Shown here: positions 1 to 8,287 of the stretch, in pieces
How positions within the stretch are numbered: the first letter of the stretch is position 1
Layout: each line of letters starts with the position of its first letter
DNA from: Alphaproteobacteria bacterium
GTDB lineage: Bacteria; Pseudomonadota; Alphaproteobacteria; Micavibrionales; Micavibrionaceae
DNA length: 33,264 nt
Reading direction: 5' to 3'
NCBI GenBank assembly: GCA_025451095.1
Contig: JANWLB010000083.1
Span: forward strand, 1-33,264
Position numbers and translations under genes: made by a program
The notes under the pieces: model-generated
What the model was told of the DNA's origin: nothing
The model's database searches: none
What the model saw: only the letters and a program-made list of their open reading frames with translations

Positions 1-1554
1 AGCGCTAAACTTTCAAAAGGCAAAAAACTTTCCGGGGATATTGCGTTCAAACTCTACGACACCTTCGGCTTTCCCGTTGACCTGACGCAGGATGCCTTGA
101 AAGCCAAAGGCATCGGCGTTGACATGGGCGTCTTTGAGGCCTGCATGGAAAAGCAGCGCGAACAGGCGCGCAAAAACTGGACCGGCGCCGGGGGCGCTGC
201 GACCGAAAAGCTCTGGTTCGAGATTCTCGAACAATGCGGCCCTACCGAATTTCTGGGCTATAGCAGCGAAATCGCCGAAGGCCAGATTCTGGCCTTGATC
301 AAGGACGATAAAAAGGTCGAGCAGGCGAAAGCGGACGACGAGGTGCGTATTATCACCAACCAGACTCCCTTTTACGGCGAGTCCGGCGGACAAGTCGGCG
401 ACAGCGGCATCATGCTTACGCCCGCCGGCGATACGGTTGAGATCATCGATACAAAAAAGACGCTGGGACAGCTCTGGATTCATGTCGGTAAAGTCACCAA
501 AGGCAAAATCAGCGCTAAAGAAGCCGTCGAGATGCGCGTTGATGCCCGCCGCCGCACTGCTATCCGCGCCAACCATTCCGCTACGCATCTACTGCACGAA
601 GCCCTGCGCCGCGTTCTGGGAGACCATGTCGCGCAGAAAGGATCCTTGCAGGATGAAAACCGTACACGCTTTGACATCTCGCACCCTAAGCAGATCACAG
701 CTGATGAACTTCAGAAGATCGAGAAAATCGTTAATGACGAAATCCGCGCCAACACGGAAGTCGTTACGCGTGTCATGCCGCTGGATGAAGCGCGCGAAAC
801 CGGCGCCATGGCGCTGTTTGGCGAGAAATACGACGACGAAGTACGCGTCGTTTCCATGGGGACAAAAGCCGGTGGAGCGAATAAAGTCTTTTCCGTCGAA
901 CTTTGCGGCGGCACGCACGCCAGGCGCACGGGGGACATAGGTCGCCTGAAAATAATCTCCGAAGGCTCTCTTTCTGCCGGTATCCGCCGCGTCGAGGCGG
1001 TCACGGGCGCACGCGCTGACGCGTATGAAGCCCAAAAAGACCAGACTGCGAAAGAAGCGCAGAACAAGCTGGCGGCTGAAAACAAACGCCTGCGCGATGA
1101 ACTGAAATCCCTCGGCGGCGCCCCTGCAGCTCCTGACGGGGACACTGAAAAAGAAAACCGCAGACTGGAAAAAGAAATCGGCGACCTGCGCCGTAAAAAC
1201 GCAACGCAGTCCACCGATCAGGTCAAAACTATCGGCGGCGTTAAATTTACGGGCCGTGTACTGGATGGATTCCCGGCCAAAGATCTCAAGCCCATGGTTG
1301 ACGACCTCAAGAGCAAGATTGGCTCCGGCGTCGTCGCCCTGATCGCCACAAGCGAAGGCAAGGCCTCGCTGGTCGTCGGCGTCACTGACGATCTGACGGG
1401 GCGGGTGAGCGCGGTCGACCTGGTGAAGGTCGGCGCCGAGGTGCTGGGCGGCAAGGGCGGCGGCGGCCGCCCCGACATGGCGCAGGCCGGCGGACCCAAT
1501 GCCGCCGCAGCCAACGATGCCGTCATTGCCATCGAAAAGGCGCTGGCCTCTTAA
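1..1554 (+). CDS. alaS: Alanine--tRNA ligase, C-terminal part (5' end outside window)
   Basis: This is the 3' part of alanyl-tRNA synthetase, which charges tRNA-Ala in the cytoplasm and deacylates mischarged Ser/Gly-tRNA-Ala. The reading frame is open from base 1 and gives 517 residues. The family is about 870 long, so roughly the first 360 residues (the catalytic class II core) lie upstream. The first visible residues contain the conserved FKLYDTFGFP segment. The editing domain is complete, with its zinc/catalytic HxxxH (HSATH, visible residues 192-196) and CxxxH (CGGTH, from residue 302). A coiled-coil-like charged stretch (about 340-400) follows. The C-Ala domain ends in the family's glycine-rich GGGRPDMAQAGG motif. 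Internal ATGs such as the one at 97 are not starts. Identification is very secure; only the upstream boundary is unknown. Confidence 0.97.
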   Translation, partial: SAKLSKGKKLSGDIAFKLYDTFGFPVDLTQDALKAKGIGVDMGVFEACMEKQREQARKNWTGAGGAATEKLWFEILEQCGPTEFLGYSSEIAEGQILALIKDDKKVEQAKADDEVRIITNQTPFYGESGGQVGDSGIMLTPAGDTVEIIDTKKTLGQLWIHVGKVTKGKISAKEAVEMRVDARRRTAIRANHSATHLLHEALRRVLGDHVAQKGSLQDENRTRFDISHPKQITADELQKIEKIVNDEIRANTEVVTRVMPLDEARETGAMALFGEKYDDEVRVVSMGTKAGGANKVFSVELCGGTHARRTGDIGRLKIISEGSLSAGIRRVEAVTGARADAYEAQKDQTAKEAQNKLAAENKRLRDELKSLGGAPAAPDGDTEKENRRLEKEIGDLRRKNATQSTDQVKTIGGVKFTGRVLDGFPAKDLKPMVDDLKSKIGSGVVALIATSEGKASLVVGVTDDLTGRVSAVDLVKVGAEVLGGKGGGGRPDMAQAGGPNAAAANDAVIAIEKALAS

Positions 1555-1593
1555 GGGCCCGTTTCAAAATATTTTTTCAAGTGGGGACAGGCA

Positions 1594-1629
1594 GCTCAAA
1601 AAGGACCACTTTTCCTGAGCCTTATTTCT
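1594..1629 (+). terminator. Candidate intrinsic terminator of alaS
   Basis: GCTCA plus AAAAG (1594-1603) pairs with CTTTT and TGAGC (1609-1620) around a GACCA loop, with two unpaired C on the 3' arm. A T-rich run, CTTATTTCTT, follows directly. It lies 40 bases after the alaS stop, where a terminator would be expected. The stem is AT-rich and bulged, so the call is tentative. Confidence 0.4.
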
Positions 1630-1656
1630 TGACCCTTTTTAAGTTTTATGTAAATA
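1629..1656 (+). promoter_or_regulatory. Possible sigma-70 promoter overlapping the start of the next gene
   Basis: TTGACC (1629-1634) and TAAATA (1651-1656) are separated by 16 bases. Initiation about 7 bases downstream would fall near 1663, just before the ATG at 1667, and would give a leaderless or nearly leaderless mRNA. There is no Shine-Dalgarno sequence before either ATG (1658 or 1667), which agrees with that reading but does not prove it. Confidence 0.35.
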
Positions 1657-1666
1657 TATGTGCGCT

Positions 1667-2314
1667 ATGAACAAGCCCTCGCTATCAGAACGGTTTGCCG
1701 AAGCCGCACGCAGCAGCCCTGCGCTCCGGTTCCTTTTTGGCAACGCTTCACGCATTTCCTCGCTCGGCTATGCCAGCGGCAACCTTGTCCTGCTTTCAAA
1801 AAACGGGCTGACGGCCAGTATGGATTCAGCGGCCGGACTTTTGTATCTGGGCAGCACGGCCTGCCTGTGGTTTGCCAAACATAATCCGGCCCTGCTGAAA
1901 ACAGCTGGTTATTTCATTATGACCGCCGCCGCCACTCTGGGCGCCAGCGCCTATGGGCAACCGGGCTTCGCTTCACAAGTTGCGGGCGCTCTGCCCTCAC
2001 TCGCAACAGGGTTTCTTATGACCCTCGGCGGCGCGCCACCGGTTGAATCAGAGTCCGAAGGCGGCCTGAAGCGCACGCTCCTGAAGCCTTACCGCTTCCT
2101 CCGTCAGAATCCCGTCATGTCCGGCGGCGTCATTGATGCTGTTGGAAAGCCGCTCTTGATGAACGCCGCTGTGGCGCGTGGCGATACCGGGTTGGCTATC
2201 ACCGCCCTGCTATGGGGGATCGGCTCGCTCGGCCTCGCCAATTCCGATCCTAACATCCAGGCAGAGTTCAGACAGCCTGCCCCGGAACAAAAAGCGCAGC
2301 CGCGGCCCGCTTAA
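1667..2314 (+). CDS. Hypothetical multi-pass membrane protein
   Basis: The 215-residue product is not one I recognise. After a short polar N-terminus it contains several hydrophobic, Ala/Gly/Leu-rich stretches that could be membrane segments: around residues 40-60, 75-95, 100-125 and 170-190. A charged loop (ESESEGGLKRT) lies in the middle and the C-terminal tail is rich in Pro and Gln. No catalytic motif is visible. It lies between alaS and ndk, with a possible terminator upstream and a separate promoter for ndk downstream, so it is probably monocistronic. The frame also has an in-frame ATG at 1658. I prefer 1667 because the best visible promoter would start transcription between the two, but neither has a ribosome-binding site. 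Codon use and GC content resemble the neighbours. Confidence 0.65.
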   Translation: MNKPSLSERFAEAARSSPALRFLFGNASRISSLGYASGNLVLLSKNGLTASMDSAAGLLYLGSTACLWFAKHNPALLKTAGYFIMTAAATLGASAYGQPGFASQVAGALPSLATGFLMTLGGAPPVESESEGGLKRTLLKPYRFLRQNPVMSGGVIDAVGKPLLMNAAVARGDTGLAITALLWGIGSLGLANSDPNIQAEFRQPAPEQKAQPRPA

Positions 2315-2334
2315 ATTTGTGATTAAAATCGCTG

Positions 2335-2363
2335 TTGCGAAAAGCCGACAGGCCGGATATAAA
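2335..2363 (+). promoter_or_regulatory. Sigma-70-type promoter for ndk
   Basis: TTGCGA (2335-2340) and TATAAA (2358-2363) are 17 bases apart. A start near 2370 leaves a leader of about 46 bases before the ndk ATG. Spacing is ideal and the -10 is strong. Confidence 0.55.
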
Positions 2364-2415
2364 CCGGGCCAGAACAACCGGATTTAACAGCAACCTCTTG
2401 AGTATGAGAAAAACC

Positions 2416-2838
2416 ATGGCCACAGAACGCACCCTGTCGATCATCAAGCCTGACGGCACGCGCCGCAACCTGACCGGCGCCATTAATGCCGTCATCGAGA
2501 AAAGCGGACTGCGCATCATCGCGCAAAAGCGCCTGCGCCTGACGAAGGATACGGCCGGCAAATTCTATGCCGTCCACAAAGAGCGCCCCTTCTACGGCGA
2601 ACTGGTGGAATTCATGACCTCTGGCCCGGTCGTGGTCCAGGTCCTGGAAGGCGACGGCGCGGTCACCAAATATCGCGAAGTCATGGGCGCCACCAACCCG
2701 GCCAACGCCGCCCCCGGCACCATCCGCAAGGAATTCGCGGAGAGCTTTACAGCAAACTCGGTTCATGGATCGGACAGCCCGGAAAACGCCGCAAATGAAA
2801 TAGCGTTCTTTTTCAGCGAAACCGAAATTACCGGCTAA
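2416..2838 (+). CDS. ndk: Nucleoside diphosphate kinase
   Basis: Ndk transfers the gamma-phosphate of ATP to other (d)NDPs through a phospho-histidine intermediate and so balances nucleotide pools. The 140-residue product matches the family length. It starts with the typical [11 protein letters not shown] strand, has the [15 protein letters not shown] and [14 protein letters not shown] motifs, and carries the catalytic histidine in NSVHGSDS at residue 117, the usual position. I chose the ATG at 2416, giving MATERTLS, because it matches the family's N-terminus and has GAGAA just upstream. An in-frame ATG at 2404 would add four residues. The gene has its own promoter (2335-2363) and converges on the histidine kinase gene 16 bases away. 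Confidence 0.97.
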   Translation: MATERTLSIIKPDGTRRNLTGAINAVIEKSGLRIIAQKRLRLTKDTAGKFYAVHKERPFYGELVEFMTSGPVVVQVLEGDGAVTKYREVMGATNPANAAPGTIRKEFAESFTANSVHGSDSPENAANEIAFFFSETEITG

Positions 2839-2854
2839 AAGCCCAGACGTCCTC

Positions 2855-5800
2855 TCAGGATCTCATCCATTCGCGCAACGCCCCCTGGGCGCGGTCGTTC
2901 ACGTCCGGCAGCGCCGCGATAAGCACTGGAAGATCTTCGATCCGGCTCTGCTTGATCTTGTCCTCTATGCGGGCCGCCATCTCGCTCAGTTCCTTCAGTC
3001 CAAAATTGCCTGCCATGCCTTTAAGTTCGTGGGCGCGGGCGGCAACCTGAGATATTTCGCCGCGTTTCGCGGCACCCTGAATCGACAAAAGAACCTCATC
3101 CGCCTTATCGAACAGCCCCTTGATCAGATCCTCGAACTCCGCCTGTCCGATCCCTTTGCGCAAACTGGCCAGCATCACGTCGTCAAAAACTTTTGCCGGC
3201 ACGGCCGTCCGGCCCAGCGATTCACGCTCCATACTCCGGCTGTCCTCCTCAAGACGCAGCGCCGCCTCGAAACTGTCTTCGTTCAGATCGTCTTCCGTCA
3301 GGGATAAATCATCCGCGCTCAAGGCGATCTCGCGCACAAGCGCCACTTCCGCATTCTCTTCACGCTGGCTCTGGCGGTCATAAAGGGCAAAAAGATCACT
3401 CTTCTTTTCGTCCTGTTTTTTTTGTTCTTTTGTTTGAATTTTCTTGGCGGCAACGACGGCAGCGGCCTCTTCCTGCGGCGGAATGCCGGCGCCCGGCTCC
3501 CGTTTAACCGTCTCTCCACCCAGCGCTGAAACGCCGGCCGCCGGCTCACGTTTGGCCGTCCCGCCACCGACCCTGTTCGTGCGCAGGTATTCCTGTTCCC
3601 GGCGCTCGCCCAGATCAACCGGGTTGTCAAGAGGGCCCCTGATCACTTTGTCGATCATGGCCTTAAGTTTCTTGGGATCGACCGGCTTGGGCAGATGGCC
3701 GTTCATGTTGGCGGCGTAACATTGCCTTATATCCTCATCGCGCACGTTGCCGGTCAGCGCAATCACCGGCGTTGACGCCTTGGCCAGATCCGGCAGCGCC
3801 CTTATGGCCTTGGTTGTTCCCATTCCTGTCATGCCGGGCAGGACGATATCCATCAGTACGACGTCAAAGGCCGCGCCTTTCATTTTATCAAGCGCCTCCT
3901 CGCCTGAACCGGCAAGAGTTGTCTGGTGTCCCATGCGGTCGACGAATTCTTTCAAAAGCCTTTGGTTGATTTCGTTATCCTCGACAATCAGCACTTTGAG
4001 AGATTTCTCTGCATGCAGGGAAATCCGGCTGCCCCCCTGTTCCTCGGCGGCGGCATCGGCACTGCCTTCCTCCATTGTCAGCGTGAAGTAGAATGAGCTG
4101 CCCTGCCCTTCGACACTGTCGATGCGGATCTTGCCCCCCATGGCCTCGATCAGGCGCTGGGAAATCGCCAGACCCAGGCCAGTGCCGCCGAACTTACGCG
4201 ATATACTGGAATCGGCCTGCGAGAAGGGGCTGAAAAGCGATTTTTGCGCGGCCGGCGATATGCCGATGCCCGTGTCCTGCACGTTAAAGCGAATGATATG
4301 GCGTTTTCCGACTACGCGGCCATCTGCCGGCTGCTCGGCATTGAGGTGAATAGTCACCTTGCCTTCAGACGTGAATTTAATGGCGTTGCCGGTCAAATTC
4401 AAAAGCACCTGCCGCAGTCGCACGGGGTCGCCCGCCACATAGCGCGGTACGTCCGGCGTCATTTCCGTTTTCAGCTGAATGCCTTTGGCGGCGGCGTGGC
4501 CCGACATCAGCGTAACGATGCCTTGTATCACGCGGTGCAGATCGAAATCAACATGCTCGATATCCATCCGCCCGCTCTCGATCTTCTCAAAGTCGAGAAT
4601 GTCATTCAGCAGCGAGATCATGGCATCGCCCGAATCCTGGATGGTCTGGGCATATTGGCGCTGTTCTTTGGTCAGGCTTGTCTCCTGCAGCAGACGGACC
4701 ATTCCGGTGATGCCCGTCATGGGCGTGCGAATCTCGTGACTGATGACGGCCAGGAACGCCGATTTCGCGCGATTGGCTTCATCCGCCTCCTCCTTCGCCG
4801 CGCGCATATCCTCGTTCTGCTTGATCTCCCGCTCGCGCAGCTCGTTCATGACCTGGCGCTCGTGCTCGATCAGGCGCTTCAGGCGCTGGTTTTCCGCGCC
4901 CTCCTTGTTCTGGCGGATGCGCGCAAGGCTCTCCGCTTCCTCCTCGCTTTCGATCGCGCTGGCGCGGCGGTCATTTTCTTTCTCCAGAATGAATGTCACC
5001 GCCGCCAGAGCAAACAGAACGCCCTGAGGCACGAGAGCGTACCAGTAGCCCACAACCATTTGCGGAGTCGGCGACAGAAGGCCAGTTGCGCTGGCGAATG
5101 TTACGCACGATCCAACGGCAACCACAAGCCAGGCCAACGCCATCGGATAAGCACCGGCCGCCTTTTCATAGCCGCGCGCCATACAGAAGACCACCAGGAA
5201 CATCAGCGCCATCAGTGGCAGACCGAACACGACCAGCGGCCGCGCTATCGCTCCTTCAGGAATGACGAGCGACGCCAGACCGGAAGCAAAAATGATACCT
5301 ATGAAGAACCCGGTCATGGCGTGGATCTGAAGCCACTGACGAATATTGACGCCGACGAAATACCGGCTGATCAGCAGGGCCAGCAAGGCTGCCGCGCCGT
5401 ATAGCCAGCCTGTTACGTGACTGGCCAAAGAGAAGTCGGTATAGAGCGTTCCGTTCTGATAATGCAAAAGCGCGGCCTGCACGGCATAGTACGCCACGAA
5501 CAGGACGCCCTGCCAGAAGCGGTGCAATACGATGATTGTCAGGAAAAATCCGGCCATGAAGACGAAAAACAGATCCATCAGTGCCGACGGGCGATAAATA
5601 GATCCGATCGATTCCCAATATGTTTTTTCCGCCACAAGCCGCGGGGTCAAAGTCGCCGGAACACCCGCTTCTGGAACAGCATACATGACAAACAGCGCCT
5701 GCGCGCCGCGCGGTATGGTAACCGAGACGGCCGTATCACCCTGCGTGGTTTTTTTCACGTAGGGGTTAGACACGGGCATCACATTATCGATGTATTTTTT

Positions 5801-6226
5801 CTGAGAAAGCTGATCGTAAAGGAAAGCCTGCCGCAGCACACCCAGGCGTCCGTCCATGTGCTCGCCGAACGAGAGAATCCATTTCTCTGTCCAGCTCTTA
5901 TTCTCGACGGCGAACAGAATCCACTGCGCCACTGGCCGAGTGCCCAAATCGACGACACTGCCCTGAACGGCATCACCGCGAATCCCGTTGATATGCTTTT
6001 CATACACACTCTGGAAATTCATGATCCGGGAGGGGTCGCTTGTTACGTAAAGATGAGGCCCCAGGTCATACGAAGTCTGTTCATCGCCCAGAATCAGGAA
6101 GGGCCCCAGCATCTGTCCGGCAGCCCCCGGAACGGACCGGGCAGGCAGAAGCAGCGCCAGAAGCGCCAGCGCCAAAAAAATCCTGGAAAGGGCCTTTTTA
6201 TTCAGAAAGTTGAGCTTTTTTTTCAT
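2855..6226 (-). CDS. 7TM-DISM hybrid sensor histidine kinase with receiver and Hpt domains
   Basis: This 1123-residue inner-membrane sensor holds a whole phosphorelay in one chain. It has a Sec-type signal (KKK followed by a Leu/Ala-rich core, ending about residue 33), a periplasmic 7TMR-DISMED2-like domain (about 40-195), a seven-helix DISM membrane region (about 212-414) and a cytoplasmic coiled coil (415-490). HisKA follows with phospho-acceptor His497 in the SHEIRTP H-box, then HATPase (about 600-720, with DTGIGI and FGGTGLGLAI), a receiver with phospho-acceptor Asp793 (LMDIVLPG) and Lys in HLPKP, a low-complexity linker (about 865-1015) and a C-terminal Hpt domain with His1066 (RAHELKG). 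The DISM fold is thought to sense small extracellular ligands such as carbohydrates. No response regulator lies next to it, so its output partner is unknown. A GTG at 6265 would add 13 residues; I prefer the ATG at 6226 because it gives a clean signal peptide. Confidence 0.93.
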   Translation of the reverse strand: MKKKLNFLNKKALSRIFLALALLALLLPARSVPGAAGQMLGPFLILGDEQTSYDLGPHLYVTSDPSRIMNFQSVYEKHINGIRGDAVQGSVVDLGTRPVAQWILFAVENKSWTEKWILSFGEHMDGRLGVLRQAFLYDQLSQKKYIDNVMPVSNPYVKKTTQGDTAVSVTIPRGAQALFVMYAVPEAGVPATLTPRLVAEKTYWESIGSIYRPSALMDLFFVFMAGFFLTIIVLHRFWQGVLFVAYYAVQAALLHYQNGTLYTDFSLASHVTGWLYGAAALLALLISRYFVGVNIRQWLQIHAMTGFFIGIIFASGLASLVIPEGAIARPLVVFGLPLMALMFLVVFCMARGYEKAAGAYPMALAWLVVAVGSCVTFASATGLLSPTPQMVVGYWYALVPQGVLFALAAVTFILEKENDRRASAIESEEEAESLARIRQNKEGAENQRLKRLIEHERQVMNELREREIKQNEDMRAAKEEADEANRAKSAFLAVISHEIRTPMTGITGMVRLLQETSLTKEQRQYAQTIQDSGDAMISLLNDILDFEKIESGRMDIEHVDFDLHRVIQGIVTLMSGHAAAKGIQLKTEMTPDVPRYVAGDPVRLRQVLLNLTGNAIKFTSEGKVTIHLNAEQPADGRVVGKRHIIRFNVQDTGIGISPAAQKSLFSPFSQADSSISRKFGGTGLGLAISQRLIEAMGGKIRIDSVEGQGSSFYFTLTMEEGSADAAAEEQGGSRISLHAEKSLKVLIVEDNEINQRLLKEFVDRMGHQTTLAGSGEEALDKMKGAAFDVVLMDIVLPGMTGMGTTKAIRALPDLAKASTPVIALTGNVRDEDIRQCYAANMNGHLPKPVDPKKLKAMIDKVIRGPLDNPVDLGERREQEYLRTNRVGGGTAKREPAAGVSALGGETVKREPGAGIPPQEEAAAVVAAKKIQTKEQKKQDEKKSDLFALYDRQSQREENAEVALVREIALSADDLSLTEDDLNEDSFEAALRLEEDSRSMERESLGRTAVPAKVFDDVMLASLRKGIGQAEFEDLIKGLFDKADEVLLSIQGAAKRGEISQVAARAHELKGMAGNFGLKELSEMAARIEDKIKQSRIEDLPVLIAALPDVNDRAQGALREWMRS

Positions 6227-6358
6227 GACTTGTGACAGAAAAGCCGACGGAGAAGATACACCCACCCCCGCACCCTGAATGATGAAGACAAAAAGTTACA
6301 GAATCATGAATAAAGAGAAAGAGTTAGCCTTATCTGGAAAACAGGGGGCCGGACTCTG

Positions 6359-6505
6359 TCAGAGAATGAAAAAAGCCATCAGGGTCAATATGAGGGCGGC
6401 AGCTATGGAAGACCATTTCGCCAGCGCCGTAAAACGCGCCCACATGTCCTGGGCATCTGCCACAATCTGGGGGTCCACATCTGTATTTGCCGCTTTATGC
6501 GCCAT
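6359..6505 (-). CDS. aa3-type cytochrome c oxidase subunit IV-like small membrane protein
   Basis: This 48-residue gene is too short for most gene finders, but it has an excellent ribosome-binding site, AAGGAGGA, seven bases before the ATG (6503-6505). The product has a polar N-terminus of about 17 residues, then AQDMWARFTALAKW, then one hydrophobic helix (SSIAAALILTLMAFFIL), and then stops. The W-x2-F-x2-L-x-KW-x2-IA pattern followed by one helix is that of the alphaproteobacterial aa3-oxidase subunit IV family (Pfam COX4_pro_2). That subunit is a small accessory of the respiratory oxidase in the inner membrane. No other oxidase gene lies in the window. It lies between purN (upstream, ending in a hairpin) and the hybrid kinase, all on the same strand. 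The family match is by pattern, not by a search. Confidence 0.78.
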   Translation of the reverse strand: MAHKAANTDVDPQIVADAQDMWARFTALAKWSSIAAALILTLMAFFIL

Positions 6506-6560
6506 GGAGTTCCTCCTTTTTACACAGGTCTAATACATACCATTTTGACAAAAATTTCAA

Positions 6561-6592
6561 TCATGCGCAGACAGCGGGTTGTCCACGCATGA
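6561..6592 (-). terminator. purN terminator hairpin overlapping the stop codon
   Basis: A 32-base imperfect palindrome: TCATGCG (6561-6567) pairs with CGCATGA (6586-6592) and GACA (6570-6573) with TGTC (6580-6583), with a CA/CA internal mismatch and a six-base loop. On the minus strand the stem is followed by TTGAAATTTTTG. The hairpin is formed by the last codons and the TGA of purN, as expected of a compact intrinsic terminator. Confidence 0.55.
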
Positions 6593-7157
6593 TTAGACGC
6601 AGGGCTTCGGGATAGGCGATATGCTCCTGCGCCAGAACCCGGGCCGCCAGCGTCTCCGGCGTATCGCCGGGCAGAACCGGAACTTTCTTCTGCAGAATCA
6701 CCGGCCCCCCATCCATCTCTGCCGTGACGAAATGCACCGTGCATCCTGTCTCGCGCACGCCGTCGGCCAGCACGCGCGCATGAGTGTCCAGCCCCTTATA
6801 AGCCGGAAGCAACGACGGATGAATATTGATGATCCGCTCCGGCCAGGCATCGACAAACCGGGCGCTGAGCAGCCGCATGAATCCCGCCAGGCAGATATAA
6901 TCGACCGGATAGCGCGCAAGTGATTCCTGAAGCGACGCCTCAAACCCTGCACGATCAGAAAACTTTTTTTGATCGACGGATTCAACGGCAATGCCTGCCG
7001 CCCGCGCTATCTCAAGCCCCGGCGCTTCGGGATGGCTGGAAATCACCACTGCGATGCGGGCCGGAAAATCCGGCGCACGGCAGGCTTCGATCAGGGCCTT
7101 CATGTTGCTGCCCCGTCCGGAAATCAGGATGGCGATATTTATCCGGGGCGGCGCCAT
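6561..7157 (-). CDS. purN: Phosphoribosylglycinamide formyltransferase
   Basis: PurN makes formyl-GAR from GAR and 10-formyl-tetrahydrofolate, the third step of purine synthesis. The 198-residue product has the N-terminal [12 protein letters not shown] phosphate-binding loop, the INIHPSLLP motif with the catalytic Asn and His, and the MDGGPVILQ segment with the catalytic Asp, all in the usual order. Length is typical. It starts inside the end of purM with a 19-base overlap, so the two are translationally coupled and transcribed together. A hairpin at its stop codon probably ends the transcript. Confidence 0.97.
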   Translation of the reverse strand: MAPPRINIAILISGRGSNMKALIEACRAPDFPARIAVVISSHPEAPGLEIARAAGIAVESVDQKKFSDRAGFEASLQESLARYPVDYICLAGFMRLLSARFVDAWPERIINIHPSLLPAYKGLDTHARVLADGVRETGCTVHFVTAEMDGGPVILQKKVPVLPGDTPETLAARVLAQEHIAYPEALRLIMRGQPAVCA

Positions 7158-8230
7158 GCGTCACGCATATGGTCGATATGCACCAGGCCGCCGGCGCCGG
7201 ACGGCGCTGTCTCGACTTTGCCGATCGTATAAACCTGCTCGCCCCGGGCGCGCAGAATCTCCATTATCTCTTCGGCCTGCGCGGGCGCACAGACAGCCAC
7301 CATGCCGATACCGCAATTGAAAGTGCGCGCGAGCTCAGTGGCAGAAAGCTGACCCGTCTCCGCCAACCATGAAAATACCGGCGGCAGCGGCCAGGATTTC
7401 GCATCGAGCCGCACGCAAAGCCCGGCAGGAATGACGCGCGGGATATTTTCCAGCAGACCGCCACCTGTAATATGTGCCAGCGCGCGGATGACAGAGAGCC
7501 CGGCTGCATCCTTCAGGCGCAGCGCCTCGAGAACCGGCTTCACATAGATCCGTGTCGGACGAAGCAGCGCCGCTGCCAGACTGGCTTCGGGCGCAAAAGG
7601 CGCGGCCGCCGCATAGGCGGCGCCAGATGTTTCCACAATACGGCGTACCAGCGAATAACCGTTCGAGTGCACACCGCTGGAAACCAGGCCCAAAACAACA
7701 TCCCCGGCCGCCACCCGGACACCATCCAGGATCGACTCGCGCTCGACCGCCCCGACAGCGAACCCCGCCAGGTCATAATCCCCCGACGCATACATGCCCG
7801 GCATCTCGGCCGTTTCGCCGCCCACCAAGGCACAGCCCGCCTCCCGGCAACCGGCGGCTATGCCGCCCACGACAGCGGCCGCCTGATCAACATCGAGCCG
7901 CCCACAAGCAAAATAATCAAGGAAAAACAAAGGCTCAGCGCCGGCAACAACGAGGTCGTTCACGCACATGGCGACCAGATCTATACCGACCGTATCGTGA
8001 GCACCGGCCTCAATCGCCACCCGCAGCTTGGTCCCCACCCCGTCAGTCGAGGATACCAGCACAGGATCGCGGTAACCGGCCTGTTTTAGGTCAAAAAGGG
8101 CGCCAAAACCGCCCAGATCCGTCATCACCCCCTTGCGGAAAGTGGCTTTGACCGGGGCCTTGATTCGTTCCACCAGATCTTCGCCGGCATCAATGTCCAC
8201 ACCGGCTTTTTTATAGGCGCTCTCTTTCAT
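7139..8230 (-). CDS. purM: Phosphoribosylformylglycinamidine cyclo-ligase (AIR synthetase)
   Basis: PurM closes the imidazole ring of AIR from FGAM using ATP. The 363-residue product begins with [15 protein letters not shown] and then shows the GGFGALFDL strand, the [14 protein letters not shown] nucleotide-binding stretch, [36 protein letters not shown], the [13 protein letters not shown] loop and [13 protein letters not shown], all family signatures. The ATG at 8230 has AGGA nearby. The product feeds a different step from PurN's, but the pair is a very common operon. The 57 bases upstream are shared with the divergent DUF2066 gene and hold a palindromic -10 region and a short inverted repeat that could coordinate the two. 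Confidence 0.97.
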   Translation of the reverse strand: MKESAYKKAGVDIDAGEDLVERIKAPVKATFRKGVMTDLGGFGALFDLKQAGYRDPVLVSSTDGVGTKLRVAIEAGAHDTVGIDLVAMCVNDLVVAGAEPLFFLDYFACGRLDVDQAAAVVGGIAAGCREAGCALVGGETAEMPGMYASGDYDLAGFAVGAVERESILDGVRVAAGDVVLGLVSSGVHSNGYSLVRRIVETSGAAYAAAAPFAPEASLAAALLRPTRIYVKPVLEALRLKDAAGLSVIRALAHITGGGLLENIPRVIPAGLCVRLDAKSWPLPPVFSWLAETGQLSATELARTFNCGIGMVAVCAPAQAEEIMEILRARGEQVYTIGKVETAPSGAGGLVHIDHMRDAWRRPG

Positions 8231-8231
8231 T

Positions 8232-8260
8232 TTGCATCCTGTGACAACAGGTTATATAAC
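8232..8260 (+). promoter_or_regulatory. Promoter of the DUF2066-permease-hdaA operon
   Basis: TTGCAT (8232-8237) and TATAAC (8255-8260) are exactly 17 bases apart. The predicted start is near 8267, about 21 bases before the ATG at 8288. The spacer holds a 14-base inverted repeat, CCTGT-GACA-ACAGG (8238-8251). The -10 lies in the perfect palindrome GTTATATAAC (8251-8260), which also presents a -10 to the opposite strand towards purM. Confidence 0.6.
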
Positions 8261-8287
8261 ACGGAAGCATCAGAGAACAGGCATAGC

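Noticed and set aside
1440-1500. GGC-rich run that looks like a simple repeat
   Set aside because: It encodes the conserved glycine-rich C-terminal motif of AlaS and is not a repeat element.
4244-5404. 386-residue frame opposite the histidine kinase
   Set aside because: Basic, His/Arg/Gln-rich composition typical of antisense shadows of GC-rich genes. It overlaps the HisKA and membrane regions of a clear gene.
6279-6533. 84-residue plus-strand frame in the gap before purN
   Set aside because: It is antisense to the 48-residue oxidase subunit IV-like gene, which has a strong ribosome-binding site and a family pattern; the plus frame has neither.
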